Assembly: GCA_021464245.1 (NCBI GenBank)
Contig: JADCRB010000018.1
Coordinates: forward strand, 3,396,015 to 3,460,014
DNA from: Carallia brachiata
Taxonomy: Eukaryota; Streptophyta; Magnoliopsida; Malpighiales; Rhizophoraceae
Direction: 5' to 3'
DNA length: 64,000 bases
Of the stretch, positions 10,501 through 21,330 are shown piece by piece (positions within the stretch are counted from its first letter, which is position 1; every line of letters starts with the position of its first letter). The notes beneath the pieces were generated by a model. That model searched no databases. It was not told where the DNA came from and worked only from the letters and a program-made list of their open reading frames with translations. The position numbers and the translations under genes were made by a program.

Positions 10501-12245
10501 TTTGAACTAGTAATCAGACTTCCCATTTCTTAGCGGAAAACGTTTCTGATCCAACCGTCATTAAAAAGCACTAAAATGCAATCTCTTACTAATACTAATA
10601 CGATACAATTATATTAATATTTTAAATAAAATTTTTTTAAGTATACATCATTTAAATTTATATTTTAAATTTTAAAATAATATTATTTAATTTTAAATTT
10701 AAAATAATATCATCTAATTTTAAATTTTAATCTTATTATTTAATATTTTATCAATAATTATATTTTATTAATCAGTAATTATATTTTAAAATTTCAATTG
10801 GATTGTACATTCCGCTGCAACCTTGGGATCCCAAGCCACCCTCATTCTTTGCTTTGACTTTTGAGTCTCAATTTATTCTTTTTGATTTGGTATTTTTCTG
10901 CCAAGGTTTTGGTCCATTAGTTTATCCTTAAATATATCACTTTATTATGTCATGTCAATTATTCAGCGATTAGATACAATACAGTGATATTTTAATAATG
11001 TGACATTTTTATAAAAATTAAAATTTTATAAAAAAATATTAAAAATATTTTTAAAAAGTTAATAATATTATTTATATAAACAAACGAGAAAAAAAGTTTT
11101 TTAACAATCACCTGCATGAAATATCAAATATTTGCACAGTCAATAATTTATCGATGAGCTATTTAGCCATGCATTTTTTTAATTCCTCCAACAAAGAATT
11201 TAACTGCAAATACCTGCAACAAAGAATTGAAGTTTATAAACTAAATCTCCAGAAAAACTAAAAGGAAGGGAGATTTATTAAGAAATTTGTATAAACATAA
11301 TGCATTTACTTGCTGAAGTACTTGGCTTTCATGTAGAAAAAAGGATGCCAAAAAAAAAAAAAAAAAAAAGAGAACATTCTAACTAATTCACTAGCCCCTC
11401 CGAGCCACAATGAATCCCCCCCAAGACAGTCGATGCCCCAAAGTAATAGACAAGCACACTGCCAAATAAAGTACTCCCCCCACCCCACCCTTATGTGAAT
11501 TTATAAAAATTAAAAAGATATAAAGAGTCCATCTTTCACTGTAAAACCATAAATTGAATGCCAATATATAATTTTGGCAAGGTCAAAACATAATCAGGCA
11601 CATCTCTTTACAACCTATCGCCTTGAAGAGATAATCGAGACAATTTCAACGAAGAGCTCCGTCATGGAGCAATATAGAAGCACGACTTAACCTTGTTTAA
11701 GTGAAAGATACGATGGTCCATTTGTTTGTTGCTACAAGGCTAGCTCCCTACGTATCACTACCCAACTTTTCTCTTAAAAAAAGACCCTTCTTGTTTAGCG
11801 ACCGGAACAACAACATAGACATGATAAAAGGATTGAATCGAGTCACTTTCAAAGGCAATTGCTGCAACCAAGATGAACAAGACAACTAGCAATAGAAAGT
11901 CAACGGATACCTCACCGAATCTCATGTAATTCTGAAGATATGTTATGATGCAAAATAATTGGAAAACACACTGTTAACTATCTATTGCCTAATCTGAATT
12001 TAACAATTGGTTACCTGCATCCCCCATTCACCGTAAAACTGTAAATTCAAAGCTAACATATGAGCTAAACTAAAATATGCCAAGTCTACATATCATTAGA
12101 TAGAACTCTCTATCGAACCACTGCAGAAAAGAAAAGGACAACAGAGGATGAAGAAGATCATTCTCGCTTAGCATATGTTACTATAACAGAAGGATAACAA
12201 ACTGAGTGAATTCGGCCACTTAAACTCCATCCTTGGCCTCATTTT
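10501..12245. other. Intergenic between group C and A units, duplicated
   Basis: Parts align with 40340-42700, notably 11240-11500 with 41770-42030 (shared phrases ctaaatctccagaaaaac and aagtaatagacaagcacac) and 11500-11640 with 42050-42190. The open frames here are not conserved between the copies. I see no gene. Confidence 0.45.
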
Positions 12246-13502
12246 TTAGTTTTGCTCTCCACATCGATCGGCAAATGCACTCTCAAACATTGCTCCTCTA
12301 GCCCCACTTTCAATGTCGAGCAACGCTAGGCTTTCCACATAATAACTGACAAACGCATTGTAACCTTCCTTGCAGAGGAAGTTGCATTGTCTTCTATGTG
12401 GATCATAAGAAACTATGCCTTGGGAAGACTTTTCCATCACCGGCTCCCCATTCTTCCTTACTAAAAATGGCATCACTTTCAGATTGAAGCCTTCGCCGCC
12501 CACAATGACAGGCACTTTGGTCCATGAACATGACTCTGCCCCATCATTTTCTTGCATAAGCCATAGGTGAAGTCTTAAAATTCCCTCATCGTCTGCAAAA
12601 TCAAATTCAAAAAGTGCAATGGATGAATTCCCATATGCTCTTAAGGACTCCGACAAATAAGATGTTGCTAGTTCATCTGGCAATATGATCTCTCGGAAGA
12701 CCTCATTAACTACGTCAAACTGCCAAATCATCAGTCTATGTCTTTTGCAGTCGAACCCAAGACAATATAAAAAACCATCAGCAAAAGGGATTTGAGATTG
12801 TAAATCATCTTCCAAAATAATTCTGCTGAAGTGGGCGCCATCAGCAGGAGGAATATCTCTCCAAGAACCTGAATTATAGGAGTAAATATCAATCCAACCA
12901 TCCCACCATATATCTTCATCATATGGATCAAGCGCAATTACATGCACAATCCTTAGTAGCTTGTAGTCATTGGTGCTAGAATCAAACCCAAATCCTTCCA
13001 GAGTCAGAATACTGAAACGGTATGCATCATTGTTATCATCTTTAAATGCAAGGAACTTGTTGGTGAGATTGGACTGGGGAACAGTGAATAATTTTTTAAT
13101 AGTGGGGTTCCACAAGTGGTAAGAATCTTCATCCTTTCCCTTGAGACAAACTAAACCGTTACAGGAACCAACTATCTTAGATAACCGTGGTACCATTCTA
13201 CAGGAGGGCTGGAACGGCAGGTTTAGCAATTTCCTGTACTCCTTGAACCCCTCACCATCGACAAGCAAGGAATATTGCCATTCACTATAGTCATTAGCAA
13301 TCCAGCAGCCAATGAGTAACAACTGTTGTTGTTGGCAATCCTTGTCGCCACTGTGGGTTCTAGTGAGGTGGTTGGAAACAAAAGAATGACTTTTGATGAG
13401 AGATTGCCATGAAGAGCGAACAGACATGAATCGAAGGAGGCTTTTGACAGGGAGGTGTCGGATGATTTGTTGTATCACATCCTCGGGCACATTACCCATC
13501 AT
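12246..13502 (-). CDS. F-box/FBA protein, group A, copy 2 (intact, 418 aa)
   Basis: This is a single-exon coding region with ATG at 13502. Residues 4-48 form the F-box (VPEDVIQQII, LPVKSLLRFMSV, SSWQSLIKSHSFVSN), the part expected to bind SKP1/ASK. A Q-rich stretch (57-60) leads into IGCW. The FBA-like region follows: VGSCNGLVCLKG (111-122), LWNPTIKKLFTVP (130-142), LEGFGFDSSTNDYKLLRIV (168-186), GWIDIYSYN (202-210), IWQFDVVNEVFREIILP (259-275), LHLWLMQENDGAESCSWTKV (311-330) and YYVESLALLDIE (387-398). The likely role is substrate receptor of an SCF E3 ubiquitin ligase. The family resembles CPR1/CPR30-like and S-locus-F-box-like proteins; the target is unknown. It is the only open group A gene of three, and its ancestral leader exon seems to have been lost (see findings). 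Confidence 0.9.
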   Translation of the reverse strand: MMGNVPEDVIQQIIRHLPVKSLLRFMSVRSSWQSLIKSHSFVSNHLTRTHSGDKDCQQQQLLLIGCWIANDYSEWQYSLLVDGEGFKEYRKLLNLPFQPSCRMVPRLSKIVGSCNGLVCLKGKDEDSYHLWNPTIKKLFTVPQSNLTNKFLAFKDDNNDAYRFSILTLEGFGFDSSTNDYKLLRIVHVIALDPYDEDIWWDGWIDIYSYNSGSWRDIPPADGAHFSRIILEDDLQSQIPFADGFLYCLGFDCKRHRLMIWQFDVVNEVFREIILPDELATSYLSESLRAYGNSSIALFEFDFADDEGILRLHLWLMQENDGAESCSWTKVPVIVGGEGFNLKVMPFLVRKNGEPVMEKSSQGIVSYDPHRRQCNFLCKEGYNAFVSYYVESLALLDIESGARGAMFESAFADRCGEQN

Positions 13503-13984
13503 CTTGTTGTAGCTTTTCCAGTGCTAGCTTTGCTGTTTTGGTTTAAGGTGTAACCAGCACTGGATTTTGCAAAAGATCAGTTTAGTTAAGAGCTAAATGC
13601 AGAATCATAAAAAGAAAATTCATTACTGAAATGTATACATTGTATTTTTCAAAAATATACCGTATTTTTCTCAAAATAAACTGCATCTTCCATTTTTTCA
13701 TTTTAAAAAAAATGTAATCTCATTGACAAAGAGACTTCTGTAGCATAGGTCTTGACTTGTCATTCTTATAGTCCAAACTATCTAGTTGAATTTCCCTTTC
13801 AACAGCAGCTCTAAAACTCTGCCTCTATGTTTTGTTAAACTCACAGAGTTTAGCAAAGCAACTCGTGCTGATAATCATGATCAAATTATATACCACATTC
13901 AATTGGGAATGGGAATGCAATGAAGAAAAAAGGTCTAACATAAATCCTTAGTATATTTAAATTTAACAATATAGACGATAGATA
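13503..13984. other. 5' flank of group A copy 2
   Basis: It aligns with the flanks of the two other group A units. No open frame is conserved. It probably carries the 3' part of a leader intron. Confidence 0.4.
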
Positions 13985-14150
13985 CTAAAGGGGCTTACTC
14001 AGAGCCCCACTTACTGAGTGCAGTCTGGAGAAGGGCAGTCATACTCACCCTTCTTTTCATACAAAGAGACAGGGTTTGGAGAAGGCAGCCTTACCTGGTT
14101 CTTCACGAAGAGGTTGCTTCTGCGACTCGAAACCCCGTTAACTGTCTATC
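13985..14150 (-). repeat. SINE-like block (Au-SINE-like 3' part), copy 2
   Basis: On the minus strand a B-box-like GGGGTTTCGAGTCGC (14122-14136) is followed by gcaacctcttcgtgaagaac, ggtaaggctgccttctcc and ctgcccttctccagactgc, ending in ggggctctgagtaagcccc. This is the best preserved of the three copies. No A box is recognisable. Confidence 0.5.
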
Positions 14151-15123
14151 ACAATAAGTTCTACTATTTATAAGGAAAAATAAAACCTCATTCATAGGTG
14201 ATAACAGAATCAAGACATGAGTTAAAAATAATGAAAGAGACGGTCATGGAACATATCAGACCAAGACAAAAACAGGTACCATAAAAAAAGACATTTGGTC
14301 AGATTGTAGACTGTGCGGTTTTATCTAGGGAGCATTCAAACATTGTTTTCCATAACCGCTTAACCAGCAAGAATTATTACCCACCAAGAAATCCAAGTTT
14401 TTCAATAAACCCAACGATCACTATGCAAGAATTTTGGCTGGTTATAGACAGAGTTTGATCGATGAACAAAACCCAACATATACAATCGCTCAAAATTGCA
14501 ACTAGCGATTTTGCAAGAATTCTCGTGTAAACAGGATTGTATGCAACCCAAATAATCTGGTCCAATTTTACATTACCCCCCAAAAAAGAAGAACTCCAAA
14601 CAAATCCCAGTATGAGAAGCCAAAAACTGGTCTCCTTAAGAGGGAAGGCTTAATACAAACCAAAACCCAGAATGACCAGCAGCCCATTAGATAGATATGA
14701 ACAACAAAAACAATAACCCCAAGTAAAATTTGAAGCAAAAGGGCTAAAATTCCAAAGAAAAAAGAAGGAAAAGCAAGCACCCACTAAACCCCCCCCCCCC
14801 AAAAAAAGGAAAAACAAATGAATATAAGATACTATGTAAAGAAGAAAAAAAACTTGATAATTTCACTTAGTTAATTTTAAAATAAATATAAAGTGATATG
14901 AGCCAATTAAATTTATAAAAAAATAAAAAACTGATAAATTGTGAGAGCCGGCGACTCTATTTGTTACTGATTATTTGAAACCACCGAATTTTTCAAATCA
15001 CCCCTAAACCCAGATGGAGAAGTATAAATGTCACAAGATAAGGATTATAGCTAATTCTCGGAAATCATTATTATTATTTTTGTCAAGTAATTATGAAAGA
15101 GAAATTAAATATAAACACCACAC
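14151..15123. other. Upstream flank of group A copy 2
   Basis: From 14160 to about 14510 the sequence follows the common upstream region of group A and C units (compare 44640-44930 and 9560-9800). It then departs from it before reaching the common leader exon. A poly-C run lies near 14790-14800. From about 15055 it aligns with 2993 onward. No gene is seen. Confidence 0.45.
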
Positions 15124-15262
15124 CTGGACGGAGAACCAAGCGGCAACGGCACCGCCGGGACAGCAGGAGGAGAGGAGCCGGGTTGGGGCAACGGCGGTGG
15201 GAAAACGCACCGGAGAGTCGACTGCCGAAAGAGAGACCGAAGTAATAATTTACAATCTCCAA
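15124..15262 (-). other. GC-rich conserved block, candidate 5'-UTR exon of group A copy 2
   Basis: It is homologous to 3063-3172 (shared phrase caccggagagtcgactgccg), with a roughly 25-bp length difference in the middle (an extra aggaggagaggagccgggtt). The minus strand ends TCCAG followed by GTGTGG, a good donor. The insertion argues against a conserved coding frame. It is a plausible leader exon of the gene at 12246-13502. Confidence 0.3.
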
Positions 15263-15969
15263 CATTACTTTAATATTTTGCTCTGTTTAGTGTTAGCGAA
15301 AAGGTTCATGACGCTACAAAACAGTACAATTCTAACTCGACTCTATTAAGTTTTTATTGTAAATATTTAGTTTTATTAAAAAAAGGAAAAAAATAGTGCT
15401 AAAATAATATTGGAGTCGTGCTGTTGTAGAACAATGTAATGGAATAATAAGCAGAACATCGTGCCATGCCAAATAATTTCACTGCAATTTTAGTGAAGAT
15501 GTAACAATACAAAAACACCATTACAATAATTTTTTTATATTTAGTTTCAGTAATTTATAGAAACAAGTAAATTGTAATTTTTTTTTTAGTCTATATTTTT
15601 GTTACCATAAAATTGCTTTTTAATTATTGCTACCTACCTTTTCTCTCGAAGAAATCATCCTTAATTAGCCATTGGAACAACAACACAATTATGATAATAG
15701 GAGTGATTGAGTCACTTCAAAGGCAATTGCTGCAAACAAGGTAATTGGCAATAGAAAGTTACAATTAACTCACAGAATCTCTTGTTCAATAAAAAAAGAA
15801 CTCACAGAATCTCTTGTAATTCGTAAGACACGTTATGACCCCAAATAATTGGAAAACACACTGTTAAATATCAATATGAATTCAACAAAAGGCTACCTGC
15901 ATCTCCCATTCACTGTGAAGCGTGAAATATACTGCCTGATCTGAGTTTAACAAACGTTATATTATACGA
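15263..15969. other. Intergenic, then 3' flank of the next group C unit
   Basis: From about 15620 it resembles 42340-42540 and 11720-11960 (phrases aaggcaattgctgcaa and ttggaaaacacactgtta). This is the 3' flank of a unit interrupted at 15978 by the hAT element. No gene is seen. Confidence 0.4.
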
Positions 15970-15977
15970 TATGAATC
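15970..15977. repeat. Left target-site duplication of the hAT element (tatgaatc)
   Basis: The 8-bp tatgaatc directly precedes the left terminus and recurs exactly at 20953-20960. Eight bp is the hallmark length for hAT elements. Removing the element and one copy restores a flank that continues as in the paralogs at 25090 and 48820. Confidence 0.9.
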
Positions 15978-16150
15978 TAGGGATGGCAACGGGGCGGGGC
16001 GGGGGCGGGGATGCCATCCCCATCCCCGTCCCCGCTTTTCAATGCAATCCCCGTCCCCGTCCCCATCCCCGACGGGGAGGGGATTTGAATCCCCATCCCC
16101 GTCCCCGCTGGGGATCGGGGATCCCCGTCCCCGCCCCATCCCCGTTTTCA
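15978..16150. repeat. Left subterminal GC-rich array of the hAT element
   Basis: About 170 bp consist of repeated cccgtccccg, gggatcgggg and ccatccccgt units in both orientations, in sharp contrast to the roughly 35 percent GC around. The matching array at the right end contains gggacgggtac units. Open frames through it are only low-complexity Gly/Arg/Pro strings and are not genes. Confidence 0.85.
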
Positions 16151-16166
16151 ATTTACATAAAAAAAT

Positions 16167-16705
16167 TTAAAGTAACAAAACATCAAAATTTAACCCTGCT
16201 TGCACCATCTTTCGAAAAAATTCAATGGCTTCCTTCACTTTTCCATTCTGGCCACAACCCACAATAATGCCTGTCCAACACACAACATCCTTATCTGGAA
16301 CAGATTCAAACAAAGCTAAACCAGCCTCAATTTCACCACATTCGGAATACATATATAACATTGGAACATTGGAAATAACATATTGATCCACTGCAACACC
16401 CAAGTTAATCATGTCTTTGAACAATGAAACAGCTAAAGAAAATAGTCCTATCTTGGCACACCCCATAACTAAACCAGACCAAGCTACAATATCTTTCTTT
16501 GGAAGAATGTAAAACAAGTCAAAAGCAAACTTAATGTTTCCCAGTTTTGCATAGAGATCTACAACGATGCTTCCAACAACATAATTGAACTCATATCCAC
16601 TAGTAACAACCAAACCATGAACTTGAATCCCAAGTCTGAAATTGAGCAAGCTAATGCCGACCTTCAAAGCAATACTTTCAAGTGTAAAGATCCATGCTCA
16701 ACCAC
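16167..16705 (-). pseudogene. Captured pentatricopeptide-repeat (PPR) gene fragment
   Basis: The minus strand encodes PLS-type PPR repeats: GIQVHGLVVTSGYE, IVVDLYAKLGNIKFAFDLF, PKKDIVAWSGLVMGCAKIGL, then MYSECGEIEAGLALFESV, PDKDVVCWTGIIVGCGQNGK and EAIEFFRKM. The frame is open upstream past 16667 to about 16705 with no ATG, so it is a fragment, not a gene. The junction between ISNV and the next repeat (near 16350) lacks about one repeat unit expected in such proteins, an internal deletion. It resembles the At4g08210 type of PPR protein as I remember the family; this needs a search. It lies inside the hAT ends, downstream of the transposase on the same strand. Confidence 0.8.
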
Positions 16706-17280
16706 CGATGGACCTAGACAAGAATAGGTCCTCAAATCTAATCTAAATCAAAGCATAAAGGATCAATATTTCAACACCTAATTAACAATACAATGAGACA
16801 TGAAAATGCATTATAGTTCAAGAATAATCATTTGCAAAGATTACAACAAAGTTTAAGACAAAGAAAATAAGAGGAAAGCACTAAGGGTACCAATTTCCTC
16901 TTCAAGTCTCCAGCATCTTCTCACTTTATTAACTCAGTAACACAACTTTCCATTTCTTGAACTGCATTAGTGTAACAACAATATAAAAATTATAACCTTT
17001 AAAAAAACTAAAATCATTAAAAGTGTTATTTTTAATCCATCTTCTTACCAATTTCCTTTAATTCAACTAAAATCATTATAACCTTTAAGTTTTAAGTGAA
17101 GAAAAATACCTGGTTCATCTGTACCAATATCTTCATTCAAAACGCAATCTGCTATTTCATCCATAACTGTAACCATACCACCTTCATAATAAGGAAAAAA
17201 ATTCAATTAAATTATGCAGTTCAAAGATAAAGAAATTAATTATGCAGTTCAACGATGCTTCCAACAATCTGGTAATTAAA
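16706..17280. other. hAT interior between PPR fragment and transposase
   Basis: AT-rich sequence with no open frame of note. It may contain the 3' UTR of the transposase and intron remains of the captured gene, but neither can be shown. Confidence 0.4.
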
Positions 17281-19320
17281 TTACTCACCCCTTTTTTCAG
17301 CAGACCATAACCAATTTTGGGTACACATAATTGCTTCCACTGTATCCGGATGTAGCCTACTACGATGAGGACTTATGATTCTTCCACCAATACTAAATGC
17401 TGATTCAGAAGCTACCGTAGATACAGGAATAGCAAAAATATCCCTAGCAATAGCTTGCAATGTTGGAAATTTCAATCCATATACCTTCCACCAATTTAAA
17501 ACATCAAAATCAACTGCAAATGGCACCTCATCCTCTTCAAGGTAGTAGTCCAACTCTGATTTAACTGATGATCCAGTCTTTTGTTTTTTTTTCTTCCTTA
17601 AATACTGATCAAAAGTAGACCCGGAAGTGACATTACCACTCAACGAGTCCACATGAACTGCATCATCTTCTTTTGGTTGAGAATTTCGCAATTGGTACTC
17701 ACTTACCAAGTCATAACAACACCGTCTAATTCTAGCCACATGGATAACACTTTCCGAGCCAAAGAGATGATCAAAATAAAACTCAACTAAAGACATTTTA
17801 TACCTTGGATCCAACACAATGGCAACCCCCATGATTAAATGAATCACACTCCAATATTTCTCAAATTTCTCCAACATATTTTGTGCCATTGATTTTACCA
17901 CTTCAACAGTAGAAGACTTCCACTCTATCAATGCCATTTTGATCTCACAAATTCTGGGAAAATATAAATTTGCAGTTGGATACTTGGTCCCAGAAAATAA
18001 CTCGGTGACATTATTGAACAATTTCAATTTCTCACAAACTTCTTTTGCAAACTTCCACTGCTCCTCACTTGGACAATCACTATAATGAGGTTCTTTTATC
18101 CTTTTTAATCGGGAAAAAACCTCTTTATACAAAATTGCTGTTTCTAGCATTAAGAAAGTGGAATTCCACCTAGTTGGACAATCAAGAATCAAGCTTTTGG
18201 TGGTAGAAACCTTCACTTGTTTTGCTATTTCCTCAAATCGCTCTTTTCTTTTTGGTGTAGCAGTCCAAAAAACTACACTATCACGAATCTTTTCAATGCC
18301 CACTTTTATCACATCTAAGCCATCTTTGACAATTAAGTTCAAAATATGAGCACAACAACGCATATGTAAGAAATGACCATTGCACAATAAGTCATCTTCA
18401 TCCAATCTTGTTCTCAAAATCTCAATCATGGCATCATTTGTTGTGCAATTATCTAATGTGATTGTGGACAATTTGTGATCCAAATTCCATCTCATCAAAC
18501 AATCAATCATCACTTCAGATAAAACATTACTAGTGTGTGGACAAGGAACATAGACAAACCTATAAAAATTATATTCAAAATATTAATACAAAATTAATAG
18601 TTTTAAAAGTGTAATAATTAATAACTTGACAAGACAAGTTAAAAAGTATACCTCAAAATTCGACTTGTAGAACCCAAGAACCATCAATAAAGTGAGCTGT
18701 GATAGCCATAAATCCTCTCTTCTGGTTACTGGATGTCCACATATCTGAAGTGATAGCAACTCTACTTTCATTGTTGAATATTAGCCTTTGAGCCCTCTCT
18801 TTCTCAATATCAAAAATTTTAAAAATGTCACTCTTCACAGTGTTTCTAGAAGGCATAGTGAACACAGGTTGCAAAGCATTTGCAAATCTTTTAAACCCAA
18901 TGTGTTCCACTACAGAAAGGGGATATCCATGTAGAATGATTGCCTTAGCGAGCTCTTTTCTTGCACTATCTTGATCAAAGTTATAGGAAGAAATTGTCCC
19001 CTTATTGCTTGATTGAAAACTAGCAACAATGTGTTGTTGTGTGATAGATCATTTCTCCGCCGAAGTGGACAACTTTTGACGTGATCTAATAGATGCTTTG
19101 TCCCATTGCTGCTACCAGAAACTAAAAATTTTCCGCAGTAATTGCATTTTGCCTTCTCCTTTCCATTGACTTCGTGCTTCGTAAAATGCTGCCATGCTAC
19201 ACTTCTAAGTCTACATTTCTTTGGGGGTGCACATAAGTCATTTTCTTGTGATACAATTTCATTTGGGGTCTCATTTGTTGCAGGAGCTGTTTCTTCACTT
19301 GTATAGTTATTTTCATCCAT
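17281..19320 (-). pseudogene. hAT transposase gene, two frameshifts, one intron
   Basis: The ATG at 19320 opens a protein with a BED-type zinc finger (VAWQHFTKHEV, CNYCGKFL, HLLDHVKSC). The frame shifts near 19020 into the segment GYPLSVVEHIGFKRF...TSDMWTSSNQKRGFMAITAHFID. A second shift (one A missing from a run) sits at the exon end near 18660. A 92-bp GT-AG intron lies at 18560-18651. The second exon (from 18559) encodes LDNCTTNDAM, CAHILNLIVKDGL, CPTRWNSTFLMLE and the C-terminal dimerisation region with FPTLQAIARDIFAIPVSTVASESAFS and ending HPDTVEAIMCTQNWLW. The acidic catalytic triad region (DNC; CAHILNLIVKDGL) is visible. The signatures fit the Ac/Tam3-like RICESLEEPER group. It is probably inactive as sequenced. 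Confidence 0.88.
18560..18651 (-). other. Intron of the hAT transposase gene
   Basis: The donor reads GAG|GTATAC and the acceptor TTTTTATAG|GTTTGTC on the minus strand. Splicing joins the two transposase parts, apart from the one-base deletion just before the donor. Confidence 0.6.
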
Positions 19321-20744
19321 TGTATTTGATGTTAACCTATATAAATAAAATGATAAAAATGAGTGTTAGAGAGTATCTTATAGAAGTTCACAAGTATCTA
19401 GCAAATAAAAGTAAATGCTTACTCTGTTTCCATGATAGTCTCAAGAATAAAATTACTCAATCACTCTTCTTTTTCTCCTTCCAGCAAGTGCATTGACCCC
19501 TTCCTCCACTCAATGCAAAGCCTGTACATACATATGCGAATAACAAGAAGAACCCAATTATATTTGAGCAATTAATTGCATTGGCCGAAGGGAATAAGTT
19601 CATATACATAATATATGCAAACCAGCAGTTTTTTTTTGTATAAAATACAAATTTGAGATAAAAAAAATCCTCATCTCCAAAATCTATTTGCCCGTGAGCC
19701 ATTGGATAAGTCTAAAGGCATCAAACGTATTTAAGTAATTAAAGGACACTTCTTGTAGATGGCAATAAAAGAAATACTTTGTACAAATGATGATTGGATT
19801 GCCTACGAAAAAGGAGCAATGCAGATAATTTTGTGAAACAATTTAACCTCTAACAAATTAAGTCATGAAGATAATTGTGTGCCAACAGAACAATTTGGTA
19901 TGTGTAGAGAATTAAAATTTTTGCTTGGAACTTAGCATGTCAGTTATAAAGATAATTATGTGCCAACCGAATTTAAGCATAGACAATTTGGGTGGATACT
20001 GTGTAGATCATGTGAGGATCTGCATGTAAACTTAGCAAATTAACTGAAATTGTAAATAAACAAGCATTGAAGGAAGGAGGACCTGCTTCACTGCTACACC
20101 ATTTCACAACATACAGTGCAAATCAAGAAAAGCAGGTCCTAAAATAAAAAACTGACTTTTGGGTACCTGTCCCAACCTGAGGTCCAAAGGATTTCATAAG
20201 CTTTAACGATCCCTGACCATTGCGGCGACTTCGATGATGTATCGTTTGAGATTAAAGGATTCATGCCGAAAAACTGATGAATGGTAAGATTGGCAAATCT
20301 CAACAAGGATTGGTGCCCCGGACCTTTCTGTTGACTTTTCTTGCCAGCCAAAATACATAGGTTTTTTGGGTTTGTGGTAGTCAAATAGATGGCAGAACCC
20401 CAAAAGGCATTGAATTACGCAAATAATTGATTGATAGATTGATAAACAATTTGAACCCAAGAAGATTAACAGCAAAGAAAATTGAAGAAAGAAAAAGCAA
20501 TTGATTCATTGACACATAGATTGATGAATAAGTTGAACCGAAGAAGAGTAATGACAAAGAAAATTGGAGAAACAAAGCGAACAAGCGCATAGAGCCGACG
20601 GCGTGGTTGGGCTGCTCGGGAAAGGAAGAAGAATAGAAGATAAGGAAAAAAAAGTGATAAAAGTTAGGTTTTGGTGCAAAATTCCTAAAATATCCCTACA
20701 ATTTATTTTGTATAAATATTATATTAAGGATAAAAAAGTAAATT
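19321..20744. other. hAT 5' interior, upstream of transposase
   Basis: This is presumably promoter and leader of the transposase. On the minus strand 20160-20360 has a more protein-like composition and ends in a donor-like GGGACAG|GTACCC. It may be a leader exon or a second captured gene piece. I recognise no family. Confidence 0.3.
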
Positions 20745-20952
20745 AAATTACGGGTGGGGAACGGGGACGGGTACGGGGACGGGTACGGGGCGGGGACTAC
20801 CTGTCCCGTCCCCGTCCCCGTCCCCGTCCCCGTTAAAAATTCCGGGGAACGGGGATCCCCGCCCCGTTCCCCGGTCAAATTTGATTGACCCCGTCCCCGT
20901 CGGGGCGGGTACGGGTAATCCCCGACGGGTACGGGTAAAATTGTCATCCCTA
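20745..20952. repeat. Right subterminal GC-rich array of the hAT element
   Basis: Repeated gggacgggta, cgtccccgtc and ggggatcccc units lead to the terminal ttgtcatcccta. It is the counterpart of 15978-16150. Confidence 0.85.
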
Positions 20953-20960
20953 TATGAATC
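20953..20960. repeat. Right target-site duplication of the hAT element (tatgaatc)
   Basis: An exact copy of 15970-15977. Confidence 0.9.
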
Positions 20961-21109
20961 CCTCATTCACTATAAAACCATAAATGGAACGCTAATATAT
21001 AGTCAATACACCTCTCTACAAAACCGTTACAAAAATGAAGCGGACTAGATAGGCTGCGACAAAGATGATTCTGGTTTAACATATATATTATAAGTAATGC
21101 TAAATATCT
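20961..21109. other. 3' flank of group C unit 21719-22967, resumed
   Basis: The flank continues as in 25090-25270 (phrases tcactataaaaccataaatgg and cctctctacaaaaccg). Confidence 0.4.
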
Positions 21110-21253
21110 CGAAAGTTGTGTTATGAAATATCTCGAAATAGATAATTATAAAAAGAATTGCTAACTTTTTTCTTTTTAATTTGAAGTGTTTTAAAAAAAT
21201 TAACGATTTTTTTTATAATTATACATTTTGAGATATTTAGCATTATTCATATA
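21110..21253. repeat. MITE, about 145 bp, well preserved inverted ends
   Basis: The left end taatgctaaatatctcgaaa is matched by the inverted right end taatgctaaatatctcaaaa. The arms stay alignable for about 60 bp, including the phrase gataattataaaaagaatt. It is the same family as 5286-5466. A (TA)n run follows at 21306. Confidence 0.65.
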
Positions 21254-21305
21254 TTATAACAGAAGGATATGAATGAAAAATCTTGCTTTCATTGAAACAT
21301 AAACT

Positions 21306-21330
21306 TATATATATATATATATATATATAT
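21306..21330. repeat. (TA)n microsatellite
   Basis: A TA dinucleotide run of about 12 units. Confidence 0.9.

Larger units (their letters stand above)
15978..20952 (-). mobile_element. hAT transposon, 4975 bp, with terminal repeats and 8-bp TSD
   Basis: The termini are TAGGGATGGCAA on the left and, inverted, TAGGGATGACAA on the right, flanked by a perfect 8-bp direct repeat tatgaatc. The ends resemble those of the Ac/Tam3/hobo (hAT) superfamily. Inside each end is a GC-rich subterminal array of ggggatcccc and gtcccc motifs, plausible transposase binding sites. The interior holds a broken transposase gene (17281-19320) and a captured PPR fragment (16167-16705), both on the minus strand. Perfect TSDs suggest a fairly young insertion, though the transposase is no longer open, so it was probably moved in trans or has decayed since. 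Confidence 0.92.

Noticed and set aside
14568..14780. Hydrophobic minus-strand frame (70 codons) near 14.6 kb
   Set aside because: The Phe/Leu/Trp richness comes from an A-rich plus strand, and the paralogous region lacks it.
15014..15349. 111-codon plus-strand frame across the GC-rich block
   Set aside because: The second copy at 2993-3200 has a length difference not divisible by three and no matching frame. The block is better read as a non-coding exon on the minus strand.
15971..16267. Gly/Pro/Arg-rich open frames across 15957-16267 and 20696-20966
   Set aside because: They are readings of the GC-rich subterminal arrays of the hAT element, low complexity and open in several frames at once.
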